Source: Cellvibrio fontiphilus_A
GTDB lineage: Bacteria > Pseudomonadota > Gammaproteobacteria > Pseudomonadales > Cellvibrionaceae
Length of the DNA: 64,000 nt
NCBI RefSeq assembly: GCF_042646205.1
Contig: NZ_JBHRTF010000002.1
Coordinates: forward strand, 1-64,000
Direction of reading: 5' to 3'
The position numbers and the translations under genes were made by a program. The notes beneath the pieces were generated by a model. The model ran no database searches. It was not told the origin of the DNA and saw only the letters and a list, made by a program, of their open reading frames with translations. Position 1 is the stretch's first letter. Every line of letters starts with the position of its first letter. Positions 15,797-25,218 of the stretch are shown here, piece by piece.

Positions 15797-16297
15797 TTAC
15801 ACTTGCGGAGAGATAGTGCGCGGGGTTTCTTTTACATCAAAAAACTTGATGGTCAGCGGGTAGTTTTTAACGACGCCTTTATTGGCATCCATGGCCCCCA
15901 TAATGGTAAACACCACCGAACAGATTGCCAGCGCAGCCAACATCGGAATGCCGATCAAAACAACAAACAAAATCAGGCAGATAATTGCGTAGATCAGCGA
16001 ACTGAATACCCAGTTCATCACCACTTTACCTTGCTCATCAACATAAGGGTCGTCTTTTTTGGACTGCCACATAATCAGCGGAACGACCAGCCCTAAAAAC
16101 GGAAACAGCCAGGAGCAAAACTGGGTCAGGTGCAAAACCATGGCGTAATCGTAGTTATTGGTCTGCAAAATCGTATGCGGCTGGGCCAGCTCTTTTTGAC
16201 CGTTGAGAATACGCGCCTTCGCCTGTTGGTATTCCTCCTCGCTGATCAAACCTTTTTGTTTGAGATCGTTCAGTTTTTCAATTTGTTCAAGATCCAT
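15797..16297 (-). CDS. DUF4870 membrane protein with SHOCT motif
   Basis: The 166-aa protein starts with a SHOCT-like helix pair (LEQIEKLNDLKQKGLISEEEYQQAK is the relevant region, residues 3-27), followed by a DUF4870 domain. That domain has three to four membrane helices: QFCSWLFPFLGLVVPLIMW, VFSSLIYAIICLILFVVLIG and LAALAICSVVFTIMGAM. Function is unknown. AGGAG lies 8 nt before the ATG, inside the last unit of a short tandem repeat. It lies between clpB and pgeF on the same strand. Confidence 0.85.
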   Translation of the reverse strand: MDLEQIEKLNDLKQKGLISEEEYQQAKARILNGQKELAQPHTILQTNNYDYAMVLHLTQFCSWLFPFLGLVVPLIMWQSKKDDPYVDEQGKVVMNWVFSSLIYAIICLILFVVLIGIPMLAALAICSVVFTIMGAMDANKGVVKNYPLTIKFFDVKETPRTISPQV

Positions 16298-16306
16298 GGC
16301 AAAACT

Positions 16307-16353
16307 CCTGTGACTATTTTAAACCTGTGACTATTTTAAACCTGTGACTATTA
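16307..16353. repeat. 17-bp tandem repeat at a ribosome-binding region
   Basis: CCTGTGACTATTTTAAA occurs twice in full and a third time in part. Read on the minus strand the units contain AATAGTCACAGG, and the gene-proximal copy (CACAGGAG) supplies the Shine-Dalgarno of the DUF4870 gene. The repeat multiplies SD-like CAGG motifs upstream of the start. Confidence 0.8.
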
Positions 16354-16475
16354 AAAAAGGAGAACCACACTGGCCAAAAGAGGCGCAAGCTGGCACAAGC
16401 CAACACCGAGCTAAACGCGTTCCGGTTAATTGTTTTGACACATTTAACACCGGAATGGATTCAGCCGGCTGCTGT

Positions 16476-17258
16476 TTATTCTAGCCAGATCAAACTGGCC
16501 ATTCTGCCGGTGGTTTTATCGCGGCGGTAGGAATAAAAGCGCTCTTGATCTGCAAAGGTGCAATAGTCACCGCCGTAAATCGCAGTCACCCCCAAGGCAT
16601 TCAGCTCAGCGCGAGCGAGCGCATAGATGTCGGCATAAAAATGTAGCGGGCGCGCACCAACAGCAAAAGCCGCCGCGATTTCATCCGCGTGTTCTGCACT
16701 GCGCGCAGCTGCAAAAAATGCTTCAAGCACATCTATGCCCACTTCAAAATGCGCTTGTGAAATAGCCGGGCCAAGGTAGGCAAGCAGGTCGCCGCGCGCC
16801 GCCGGGAATTTATCCAATGCCTCTGCGCAAATTCCACCGGCCAGGCTGCGCCAACCACAATGCAGCGCCGCTACCTGCGTACCCTGTTTATCGCACAGTA
16901 AAATGGGCAAACAATCCGCGGTCATCACCACACAGGCATGCCCGCGCTGATTACTGTAACTGCCATCGGCGGTACGCACCAAACCATCGGTTTGCGCATC
17001 GACTACTTTAATGCCGTGGATCTGTTCGAGCCACTGCGGCGTGTTTTGCAATCCTAACTGCGCTGCAAGCTGCGCGCGGTTAGCGGCAACATGCGCAGGG
17101 TTGTCGCCCACATGCAGGCCGAAATTGTTGCTAGCGAAGGGCGGCAGGCTTACACCACCCGCACGGGTGGTGATAAATGCGCGCACATTGCTTGGGGCGG
17201 GCCAGCCCAACACCAAACAGGGATATGACGATGCTGGCTGTTGGGTTGAATCATTCAT
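16476..17258 (-). CDS. pgeF: peptidoglycan editing factor PgeF (laccase-domain YfiH family)
   Basis: Members of this family remove L-Ser wrongly placed in peptidoglycan precursors; purine-nucleoside and phenol-oxidase activities have also been reported. The family signature includes FGLHVGDNPAHVAANR, VVMTADCLPILLCD and VAALHCGWRSLAGG, with the metal-binding His/Cys set. I choose the ATG at 17258 (MNDSTQ). It overlaps the stop of the upstream lipoprotein gene as ATGAATGA, typical of translational coupling; a longer start at 17273 is possible. The product is 260 aa. Next to rluD in Pseudomonas, here it is separated from it by the lipoprotein gene. Confidence 0.92.
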   Translation of the reverse strand: MNDSTQQPASSYPCLVLGWPAPSNVRAFITTRAGGVSLPPFASNNFGLHVGDNPAHVAANRAQLAAQLGLQNTPQWLEQIHGIKVVDAQTDGLVRTADGSYSNQRGHACVVMTADCLPILLCDKQGTQVAALHCGWRSLAGGICAEALDKFPAARGDLLAYLGPAISQAHFEVGIDVLEAFFAAARSAEHADEIAAAFAVGARPLHFYADIYALARAELNALGVTAIYGGDYCTFADQERFYSYRRDKTTGRMASLIWLE

Positions 17259-19476
17259 TCGAATTGAATACAAATTGTCCGCTGTAGGCTCGGCGCCAGT
17301 TGAGGCTCGTGTCTGGCGCCCACAATTGTTTGGAGTAGTCTATTGCTGCACCACCCGCAGAAACAGGATTACCCATTGCCATCAACTTGTTATTCCAAGT
17401 GAAAGAATCCGTCGCTAAAAATGGCACCTGATTAGACTCCAATGACCAATTGTTTCCGTCAGCTGAAGACCATTGGCTACGATCCGCACGGTCGGAATTG
17501 AACAACACTAAAGTTTCATCGCTAACTGCGACCAAAAAGTCATTCTTAATCGTCAGATTGTTTAACGCTTCTGCTTGCCAAACTAAGCCATCGTCAGTTG
17601 AGTAGGCTTTTAAGGTTCGCGTAGCGTCCCAAATAGTCCCGTAATTGACAATAAACCACAGCCGGTTCTTAAAAACAAAAAGCTGTTTGTATATCAATCC
17701 ACCCGTCGGTAAATCAAAGTTTCCAGTCTTCACCCATTCGGTGCCATCAACCGATGACCAAATCTCATCAAATGACTGACTAAAGTTGTTTCCACCCGCA
17801 GCCCATAGCTTGCCATTAAATGAGACAAGCGCTTGTGATGTGCGGGGAGAAAAAGCGGTAGAAGATGCTATTTGCGTCCAGTTTTTGCCGTCTGGTGATG
17901 ACCAAATATCGTTCCGATATTGCCCCGTGCCCGCAAAGCCACCCACTACATATAAGGCGCCGTTATGCACCACAAGGTCACATAGCGATTGCGCGGGCAC
18001 TGGCGAATTGATAGATAAACGACTCCAATCTAGTAAATCATTTGCCTGCCACAATACATCCGCGCCATCAGTGGCATAGAGTTGGCCAGCAAGCTCAAAA
18101 TACCGGCAAGCATCCGGAATGTTTGCGCGAGTGCTGTTAGCCCAATCCACACCATTTGACGTGGCCCAAACCTTGTCGCGCAAGAATCCACCCAGCATAA
18201 ATAGCTCACCCTTTAGCGGCAGAATTTTATGCTCCAACTGCGTTTCAGGCAGTACCGATGATGCCAATTCCCAGGAGAGTCCATCGCTAGAGAACCAAAT
18301 ATCCTTTAACGCCCCCACACCAGAAACATAACCACCAGTGAGCCATAGCTTGCCGCCAAATTGATGTATTGCATGGCCGTCGCGACTAGTAAAGGCAGCG
18401 TGTTCGACAACCAGCGACCAGTTAACGCCATCCGTAGATGTCCAGACATCATTTTTAGCCGATGTGGTAAATCCACCAGTCAGGAAGAGTTGGTTGTTGT
18501 ATGAAGTGATTTGCATTCCCGAACGCGCGCCAAAAGGAGCAGCATCGACTTCTTTGTTCCAAGTGATACCGTCGGAAGACGACCATATATCACTCAAGGT
18601 ATCGCCCGCCTCACCCCCAACCAACCACAACTTGCCCAAGAAAGCGAAAACCGTGTGTTCGTAGCGCGCACTAAATGCAGCATGTTGGCTTCGTAGAACC
18701 CAATTAATGCCATCAGTTGATGACCAGATATCGTTAGCGCGGCCATTGTCAGTCAAGCCACCAATCAGCCATAACTGATTATTAAACAAGGCGATCCGGT
18801 GATACTTGCGCGCAGAAAAAGCGGCCTGCGCCAACTCCTTTTTCCAGTTGGCACCGTCAGTTGACGACCAGATATCGGATTTATAACCGCTTTGCGAGCC
18901 GCCAATTAGCCATAATTTATTATTAAATACCAAAGCTTCAGCGCCATCGCGATCGAGAAACTTGTCAGTACCAATAGTTAGGGCAGATATATCATCGCCA
19001 TTTTTTAAAGCGTAATAGGCATGCCCACCAAGTGCTAAGGTGCCATCAGTGACACTGCCTCCAGTTAAAACATCCGCTTCAACTGCATCGCAATCCTGAT
19101 AGCGCAAATAATCACATTGCCCATCGGTGGTGCGAACAAACTCCATCCCGTTTGCCAATAGCTCAACATCAACCACGGTATCCGATTCGCCAACCCAAGC
19201 CGTAAAACCAACCTTTGCCGGTGTAGCCGGGAGCGACGAGCGCCCCAAGCTACTCGTACTTGCCAGAACGCTTGATGAAGATGAAACCGCAGCAGAGCTC
19301 AGGCTTACTGCTGAAGAACCGGGCAGCCCCCCAGCGGAGGATGAACTTGACTGCGCAAGAGAACTAAATGAAGACGAAGACGCTACAGGTACGGGCTTAT
19401 TCCCACTAGAACCACCACCGCCACAACCACTCAACACACATACAGCTAACAGCAAAACGATATCTATCCGGTACAT
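17251..19476 (-). CDS. Kelch-like repeat lipoprotein with poly-serine linker
   Basis: This 741-aa predicted lipoprotein has a lipobox LSGC with Cys18. A serine-rich linker (about residues 33-82) resembles those of secreted Cellvibrio and Saccharophagus enzymes. At least ten repeats of about 50-60 residues follow, each built around LWLIGG-type strands and a DIWSSTDGxNW-type signature, as in Kelch/beta-propeller proteins. Its role is unknown; surface binding or scaffolding is plausible. It is inserted between rluD and pgeF, with its stop overlapping the pgeF start by 8 bp. An AAGGA ribosome site is rather far (about 12 nt) from the ATG. Confidence 0.85.
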   Translation of the reverse strand: MYRIDIVLLLAVCVLSGCGGGGSSGNKPVPVASSSSFSSLAQSSSSSAGGLPGSSAVSLSSAAVSSSSSVLASTSSLGRSSLPATPAKVGFTAWVGESDTVVDVELLANGMEFVRTTDGQCDYLRYQDCDAVEADVLTGGSVTDGTLALGGHAYYALKNGDDISALTIGTDKFLDRDGAEALVFNNKLWLIGGSQSGYKSDIWSSTDGANWKKELAQAAFSARKYHRIALFNNQLWLIGGLTDNGRANDIWSSTDGINWVLRSQHAAFSARYEHTVFAFLGKLWLVGGEAGDTLSDIWSSSDGITWNKEVDAAPFGARSGMQITSYNNQLFLTGGFTTSAKNDVWTSTDGVNWSLVVEHAAFTSRDGHAIHQFGGKLWLTGGYVSGVGALKDIWFSSDGLSWELASSVLPETQLEHKILPLKGELFMLGGFLRDKVWATSNGVDWANSTRANIPDACRYFELAGQLYATDGADVLWQANDLLDWSRLSINSPVPAQSLCDLVVHNGALYVVGGFAGTGQYRNDIWSSPDGKNWTQIASSTAFSPRTSQALVSFNGKLWAAGGNNFSQSFDEIWSSVDGTEWVKTGNFDLPTGGLIYKQLFVFKNRLWFIVNYGTIWDATRTLKAYSTDDGLVWQAEALNNLTIKNDFLVAVSDETLVLFNSDRADRSQWSSADGNNWSLESNQVPFLATDSFTWNNKLMAMGNPVSAGGAAIDYSKQLWAPDTSLNWRRAYSGQFVFNSNE

Positions 19477-19498
19477 ATAATCTGTTTGTCCTTAACAC

Positions 19499-20464
19499 TC
19501 AGTCATCGACAAGGGTGTAGCCAGTATTTAACGCTTCAAGCAGGTTTTTAAAATCCTCTGGCAAGGGCGCAGTCCACTCGGTGTATTCGCCTGTGCCCGG
19601 ATGCTCCAACCCCAGTTTGAAGGCATGTAAGGCCTGGCGCGGGAAACTTTTGAGGGTATCAACCAAATGTTGGTTGGCGCCTTTGGGGATCTTAAAACGG
19701 TTGCCGTAAGTTTGATCGCCTACCAGCGGGTGCCCGATGTGCGCCATATGCACGCGAATTTGATGGGTGCGGCCCGTCTCCAGTTTTACCCGGATATGGG
19801 TATGACTTGGATAGCGTTTGGCCACGCGGTAGTGAGTCACCGCGCGTTTACCACCTGCGCTTAACACCGCCATGAGTTTGCGCTGGATAGGATGGCGTCC
19901 CATAGGTGCATCCACCGTACCGCCACCGGTCATAGCGCCGACCGCAACCGCTTCGTACTCTCGGCTCACGGTGCGATCCGCCAACTGCTCGACCAGATCG
20001 GTGTGTGCTTCCAGGGTTTTGGCAATCACCATCAACCCGGTCGTTTCCTTATCCAGACGATGCACAATACCCGCGCGCGGCAAATTGATCAGGCCGGGAA
20101 TATGGTTGAGCAGGGCATTGACCAGAGTGCCGGTATAGTTGCCCGCCGCCGGGTGAACCACCAGCCCCGCCTGTTTATTAATAACAATCAGGTCATCGTC
20201 TTCGTGGACTATGTCCAGGGTAATCTCTTCCGGCTCCCAGTCGCCCTGCGCCTCCAACTCAGCCTTTAGCTCAAGCTGTTCACCGCCGATCAATTTGTCC
20301 TTAGGTTTGGCGATGCGGCCATCCACCTTGAGCTGGCCGTCTTTAATCCAGCTTTGCAAACGCGAGCGCGAGAAGTCGGGGAACAACTCCGAGGCGATCT
20401 GGTCAAAACGCATGCCGCTCATTTGGATCGGCACCTGTGCGCTCAGGTCAAAAACATCTTTCAT
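19499..20464 (-). CDS. rluD: 23S rRNA pseudouridine synthase D
   Basis: RluD makes the pseudouridines of helix 69 of 23S rRNA (1911, 1915 and 1917 in E. coli), needed for ribosome function. An S4 domain (about residues 18-75) precedes the catalytic domain with GIVHRLDKETTGL, in which Asp138 is the nucleophile. LETGRTHQIRVH follows. I start at the ATG at 20464 (MKDVFDL) because AGAGG is correctly placed; 31 further in-frame codons upstream lack support. The product is 321 aa. It is divergent from bamD, as in Pseudomonas. Confidence 0.95.
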   Translation of the reverse strand: MKDVFDLSAQVPIQMSGMRFDQIASELFPDFSRSRLQSWIKDGQLKVDGRIAKPKDKLIGGEQLELKAELEAQGDWEPEEITLDIVHEDDDLIVINKQAGLVVHPAAGNYTGTLVNALLNHIPGLINLPRAGIVHRLDKETTGLMVIAKTLEAHTDLVEQLADRTVSREYEAVAVGAMTGGGTVDAPMGRHPIQRKLMAVLSAGGKRAVTHYRVAKRYPSHTHIRVKLETGRTHQIRVHMAHIGHPLVGDQTYGNRFKIPKGANQHLVDTLKSFPRQALHAFKLGLEHPGTGEYTEWTAPLPEDFKNLLEALNTGYTLVDD

Positions 20465-20625
20465 TAAAAAACCTCTAGTGATGTGTTTCTGGCTGTGATG
20501 ATTTGCCAAAAACCGGAAAGTGGGAGCTTTTACCGCTGCCAGATTGGTATCCGCCAAGCTCTGTGTTTAAATACCCTGCCCCGCAAATGGGGCCTTTGTT
20601 TATTGAGATAAGAGTCTATAACCCT

Positions 20626-21531
20626 ATGCGCGTCCTGCCCTGTTTGATGCTCAGCAGCCTGATTTTGCTGACTGCTTGCTCCTCTAAAGAGCCCGAATAC
20701 ACCACCGAAGCAGATTTATACAATGCCGCCGAGCAGCAACTGGAACGTGGCCAGTGGGAATCGGCGATTCGCAACCTTAACTCACTGGAAGAAAACTTCC
20801 CCTTCGGCACCTATGCCGAGCAAGCGCAGCTGGAACTTATCTATGCCCAGTACAGTTCTGGCGAGCCAGATGCGGCGATTGCCACTGCCAACCGTTTTAT
20901 CCGTCTTCACCCACAACACCGCAACGTCGATTATGCTTACTACATGCTGGGCATGAGTTCCTTTACCAAAGACCAAGGCATGTTTGAGCGGGTAATGCCG
21001 GTGGATACCTCCAAACGCGACCCGGGTGCAGCGCGTGAATCACTCGCCAATTTTACCCAATTACTCAATCGTTTTCCCGACAGTACCTACGCGGCAGACG
21101 CCAAGAAGCGCATGTTACACCTGCGCAACCACTTGGCGCGCTATGAAATTCACGTAGCCAACTATTACTTCAAGCGCGGCGCGTATCTGGCGGCCATTTC
21201 CCGTGGCCGTTATGTCATGGAAAACTTCCCGCAGAGCCCCGCAATCCCGGACGCCCTGGCCGTTATGGTACAGGGCTATTACCTGATGAAGATGGACGCA
21301 CAGGCAGAGGAAATGCTGGAAATTCTCAAACTCAATTATGCCGATTATCCAGCGCTGAACAGCAACGGCAGCTTCAATAAAGAGTATATGTATAACAACG
21401 GCAGATCACGCTGGCTTGCCTATTTAACACTAGGACTGTTCAGCAAAGATGAAATTACCGGTTTTGATACCCGCGCACTCTATGACCCGCAATACAAAAA
21501 ACCGGATATGTCCGTCAGTCGTGTGAACTAA
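20626..21531 (+). CDS. bamD: outer membrane assembly lipoprotein BamD
   Basis: BamD is the essential lipoprotein partner of BamA in folding beta-barrel proteins into the outer membrane. The signal peptide ends in LTAC with Cys18 lipidated. TPR units then run from ADLYNAAEQQLERGQWESAI through the family hallmarks FPFGTYAEQAQLELIYA, YAYYMLGM and RFPDSTYAADAKKRM. I choose the ATG at 20626 (MRVLPC), since the longer frame would bury the lipobox. The product is 301 aa. A hairpin terminator follows. Confidence 0.95.
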   Translation: MRVLPCLMLSSLILLTACSSKEPEYTTEADLYNAAEQQLERGQWESAIRNLNSLEENFPFGTYAEQAQLELIYAQYSSGEPDAAIATANRFIRLHPQHRNVDYAYYMLGMSSFTKDQGMFERVMPVDTSKRDPGAARESLANFTQLLNRFPDSTYAADAKKRMLHLRNHLARYEIHVANYYFKRGAYLAAISRGRYVMENFPQSPAIPDALAVMVQGYYLMKMDAQAEEMLEILKLNYADYPALNSNGSFNKEYMYNNGRSRWLAYLTLGLFSKDEITGFDTRALYDPQYKKPDMSVSRVN

Positions 21532-21563
21532 GGCCTGACAGCGATCAACAGAGATGTAACAAC

Positions 21564-21590
21564 AAAGGCCGCAATGCGGCCTTTGTGATT
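21564..21590. terminator. terminator between bamD and nadE
   Basis: The stem AAAGGCCGC/GCGGCCTTT (21564-21583) has a tiny loop, followed on the plus strand by TGTGATTTTT. It can serve both convergent genes. Confidence 0.8.
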
Positions 21591-21609
21591 TTTACAGCGC
21601 ACGTATTAA

Positions 21610-23238
21610 TTAATCGCCCAGTTTCCAACCTGAGGTAATCGGGTAGCGACGGTCGCGACCGAAACCGCGCTGGCTAATACGAATTCCCACGGGTGCCTGA
21701 CGGCGCTTGTACTCGTTGATATCCACCAGACGCACGACACGCTCCACCTGCTCGCGGGCAAAGCCCTGACTGATAATGGCCTCGGCACTGTAATCCTGCT
21801 CGACATAGAGTTCCAGAATACGGTCAAGAATATCGTAGGGCGGCAAGCTATCTTCATCCTTCTGGTCAGGCGCCAGTTCTGCTGAGGGCGGACGGGTAAT
21901 GACCGTTTCAGGAATCACCGGGCTGATGGTATTGCGGTAACGCGACAAGGCAAATACCAGGGTTTTAGGCACGTCTTTGAGCGCATCAAAACCGCCGGCC
22001 ATATCGCCGTAGAGCGTAGAGTAACCCACCGCCATTTCGCTTTTATTGCCGGTGGTCAACACCAGATAGCCCTTTTTATTGGAGATAGCCATCAACAGCA
22101 CACCGCGACAACGGGCCTGCAGGTTCTCTTCCGTAGTATCGCGTTTGGTGCCAGCAAATTCATCGCTGAGCGCGGCCATAAACGCCTCGTACATAGGCTC
22201 AATACTGATAGAGCTGTAGCGAACCCCCAAACGTGCAGCTTCATCAGCCGCATCGTTTTTGCTTAGGTCAGAGGTGTAACGAAACGGCATCATCACCGCT
22301 TCCACCCGGTCAGAGCCCAAGGCATCCACCGCCATTGCCAGGGTGAGCGCCGAATCTATACCGCCGGATAACCCCAGCACTACGCCTTTAAACCGGTTTT
22401 TATTGACGTAATCGCGCAATCCCATCACCAGTGCCTCATAGACAGCGGCAATATTGTCGGGAATAGGTGCGCATGATTGGCCTGGCACCTGTACCGCATC
22501 CGATAGAACATCCAGGGCGACGGCATAATTGCCTTCTGCAAAGGCGGGAGCACGGAATCGGGTGATGCCACTGGCATCAACTACAACCGAGCCACCATCA
22601 AAAACCAATTCGTCCTGGCCGCCCACCAGATTGGTGTAAACCACCGGCATGGAACCTTCGCGCGCGCGCTGGGCCAGTATCGCTTCACGCTCCAGCTGTT
22701 TGCGCTGATGATAGGGCGAGGCATTGAGGCTAATCATCAACCTGGCACCTGCAGCCTTGGCCTGCTGCATCGGCTCAGCAAACCAAATATCCTCACAAAC
22801 ACCCAGCGCCGTAGGAACCCCCTTCAGATCGAAGACACAGGGTTTATCGCCCGCGGCAAAATAGCGCTTCTCGTCAAATACCTGATAATTAGGCAATTGC
22901 TGTTTGGCGTACTCGGCAACCACCTGCCCGTTGGCGATCACTCCAGCCATGTTATATAACTGACCATCGCGAAAACGCGGATACCCCACAATCAATGCAC
23001 AGGGCAAGTTGGCAGCCATCAGTTCGCCAAGCGCACGCTCGATACGCAACTCCAAACTTGGGCGCAACAATAAATCTTCCGGTGGGTAACCCGTCAATGT
23101 AAGTTCGGGAAAAATCACCGCATCCACCATTCCCTGAGCAAGCGCATCGCGAGCGGTGGCAAGCACCTTGGTTGTGTTCCCGGGAATATCTCCCACCAGA
23201 GTATTGATTTGGGCGAGTATCAACGACAAGTGCGACAT
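21610..23238 (-). CDS. nadE: glutamine-dependent NAD+ synthetase
   Basis: This is the final step of NAD+ synthesis: amidation of nicotinic acid adenine dinucleotide with ATP and glutamine-derived ammonia. The N-terminal nitrilase-type glutaminase has the Glu45-Lys112-Cys148 triad (PELTLTGYPPED, AKQQLPNY, GVCEDIW). The C-terminal synthetase has the ATP-pyrophosphatase loop GLSGGIDSAL and TTGNKSEMAVGYSTLYGDM. At 542 aa it is the two-domain form. It lies between bamD and pilS, where Pseudomonas aeruginosa has no such gene. Confidence 0.96.
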   Translation of the reverse strand: MSHLSLILAQINTLVGDIPGNTTKVLATARDALAQGMVDAVIFPELTLTGYPPEDLLLRPSLELRIERALGELMAANLPCALIVGYPRFRDGQLYNMAGVIANGQVVAEYAKQQLPNYQVFDEKRYFAAGDKPCVFDLKGVPTALGVCEDIWFAEPMQQAKAAGARLMISLNASPYHQRKQLEREAILAQRAREGSMPVVYTNLVGGQDELVFDGGSVVVDASGITRFRAPAFAEGNYAVALDVLSDAVQVPGQSCAPIPDNIAAVYEALVMGLRDYVNKNRFKGVVLGLSGGIDSALTLAMAVDALGSDRVEAVMMPFRYTSDLSKNDAADEAARLGVRYSSISIEPMYEAFMAALSDEFAGTKRDTTEENLQARCRGVLLMAISNKKGYLVLTTGNKSEMAVGYSTLYGDMAGGFDALKDVPKTLVFALSRYRNTISPVIPETVITRPPSAELAPDQKDEDSLPPYDILDRILELYVEQDYSAEAIISQGFAREQVERVVRLVDINEYKRRQAPVGIRISQRGFGRDRRYPITSGWKLGD

Positions 23239-23469
23239 AAGATCTTGTGATTACCAAAAAATAGAGTGAATGCTGCAGGGATAAAAAGGTGTGAAAAAAC
23301 GTCAGGCCGGCAGCGGAAATGAGTGAAAAATGGCAAAATTGATGCAACTACGCTGAATCCGGAAATAATCAGCGCCCAATCGCAACACTAGGCAGTCATT
23401 CAGGTTCCTAATACCTGCATGTATTGTCCGTGAAATAAACTGTCAAAGCCAAGTGGATTTTATTGGCTG

Positions 23470-25155
23470 ATGATGAAGGATGTAGCCTCAATCATGCCCT
23501 ACGCGCCGCTCGCCAATCCGCAGGCCTATAACCCCTATGACCTGCTGCGCATCTACACCTATTACCGCACACTGCTTGGCAGCGTGCTTCTGCTCATGTT
23601 CCAAATTGAATTTGCTCCAAAAATTCTGGGCAATGACAACCCTCACGTCTTTTTTTATACCTCTATCGCCTATACCGCGATTAATTTCCTGACGCTGGTA
23701 GTGATGTGGCGAGTCAAATACGCACCATCACAAAGTAAACTTTTTGGCTCACTGCTGATTGATGTTGTCGCCATCAGTTTATTGATGCACGCCAGCGGTG
23801 GCGCACCCAGCGGCTTGGGATATTTACTACTGATCGCGATTGCCGCCGGCGGCATTATGCTGCGCGAGCGCACTTCATTTTTCCTTGCTGCTATAACCAC
23901 GATTATTGTTATTGGTGAGGGTGCTTACAGGTTTGTGATACTCACCCAAGACAACAAAGCCGTATTTACTTCAGGCACCTTAAGCGCCCTCGCTTTTCTC
24001 ACTGCGCTTTTATTTCAACATCTCACCAAAAAAATTCGCCTTTCGTATGCCGAAGCAGAGAGCCAGGCCAGACAAGCCGCCCATTTACAAAAACTGGCGC
24101 AGCTGATTGTTGAGCGCATGCGCACCGGTATTCTGGTACTCAATAACCAACTGATTATCGAATTGCACAATCATGCTGCACTCAAGTTATTAGGTGCTCG
24201 CGACAACACACTGGAGAAAATTCCGCTTAGTCAATTTCCTGAACTCTATAAGAAGCACCAATCCTGGCAGAAAAATAGTCAGGATCACTCGCCATTTCTA
24301 AAAATTGAAGGCGAAACCAGCAGTGAGATTAAAGTGAACTTTGCTTATCTCGAAGCAGATAAAACGAATGAAGTATTAATTTTTCTGGAAGATGTACGCT
24401 CGCTCAACCAACAAGCCCAGCAATTAAAATTAGCGTCTCTGGGGCGATTAACCGCGAGTATCGCCCACGAAATTCGCAACCCACTGGGCGCCATTAGCCA
24501 TGCCAGTCAATTGCTCGCAGAATCCCCCCAGTTGCCACAGAGTGATTCACGCTTGCTGGACATCATTAATAATCACTGCACCCGCGTTAATCAAATCATC
24601 GAAAACATCTTACAGTTATCGCGTCGCCGCCCTACGCAAACACTCCCCATAAACCTACGCGAATGGATTCCAGCGTTTATTCAGGATTACAAGGCAACCA
24701 AGGGCAATACGCCCGAATTGGAAATCGCACTATTGGAAAAAAACCTGAGCAATAGTCGCGGTGATGACAGCCTTCATACGCACAAAAATACAACGCTTGA
24801 AGCTAAATTTGATACTAGCCAGTTAACACAGGTATTAAGCAATCTTTGCGATAATGGCTTGCGTTACAGTATTAAAAAAACTGGCAGGCCTGATCTGCGC
24901 TTGGAGATCGGAGTGGACATGGCCCAGCACCAACCCTATATTCGCGTGATTGATTATGGCCCAGGCATTAGTGATGAAAATGCCAAACATCTATTCGAGC
25001 CATTTTTCACCACCGAAAGTATGGGTTCTGGTTTGGGCCTGTATATTTGCAAAGAACTGTGTGAAGCAAATCAGGCAATTATTTCGTACATACGCACTAC
25101 ACAAAATGAAAGTTGTTTCCATTTGCAGCTGGCGCATCCAGAAAAAAGTTCTTGA
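23470..25155 (+). CDS. pilS: sensor histidine kinase PilS
   Basis: PilS is the membrane sensor of the PilSR pair that controls major pilin transcription. About six membrane helices occupy residues 35-190. A PAS-like region follows, then the histidine box SIAHEIRNPLGAISHA and the ATPase motifs N (LSNLCDNGLRYS), G1 (DYGPGIS) and G2 (GSGLGLYI). The product is 561 aa. The ATG at 23470 has no clear ribosome site, and an ATG eight codons later is an alternative. pilR follows after 63 bp. The 230 bp upstream, toward nadE, show no decisive promoter motif. Confidence 0.93.
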   Translation: MMKDVASIMPYAPLANPQAYNPYDLLRIYTYYRTLLGSVLLLMFQIEFAPKILGNDNPHVFFYTSIAYTAINFLTLVVMWRVKYAPSQSKLFGSLLIDVVAISLLMHASGGAPSGLGYLLLIAIAAGGIMLRERTSFFLAAITTIIVIGEGAYRFVILTQDNKAVFTSGTLSALAFLTALLFQHLTKKIRLSYAEAESQARQAAHLQKLAQLIVERMRTGILVLNNQLIIELHNHAALKLLGARDNTLEKIPLSQFPELYKKHQSWQKNSQDHSPFLKIEGETSSEIKVNFAYLEADKTNEVLIFLEDVRSLNQQAQQLKLASLGRLTASIAHEIRNPLGAISHASQLLAESPQLPQSDSRLLDIINNHCTRVNQIIENILQLSRRRPTQTLPINLREWIPAFIQDYKATKGNTPELEIALLEKNLSNSRGDDSLHTHKNTTLEAKFDTSQLTQVLSNLCDNGLRYSIKKTGRPDLRLEIGVDMAQHQPYIRVIDYGPGISDENAKHLFEPFFTTESMGSGLGLYICKELCEANQAIISYIRTTQNESCFHLQLAHPEKSS

Positions 25156-25218
25156 TGCCAATCTTGTCGATTAAACCAACATATTATTTATAGAACCTTG
25201 CCTTTGCGAGTTAAATCC

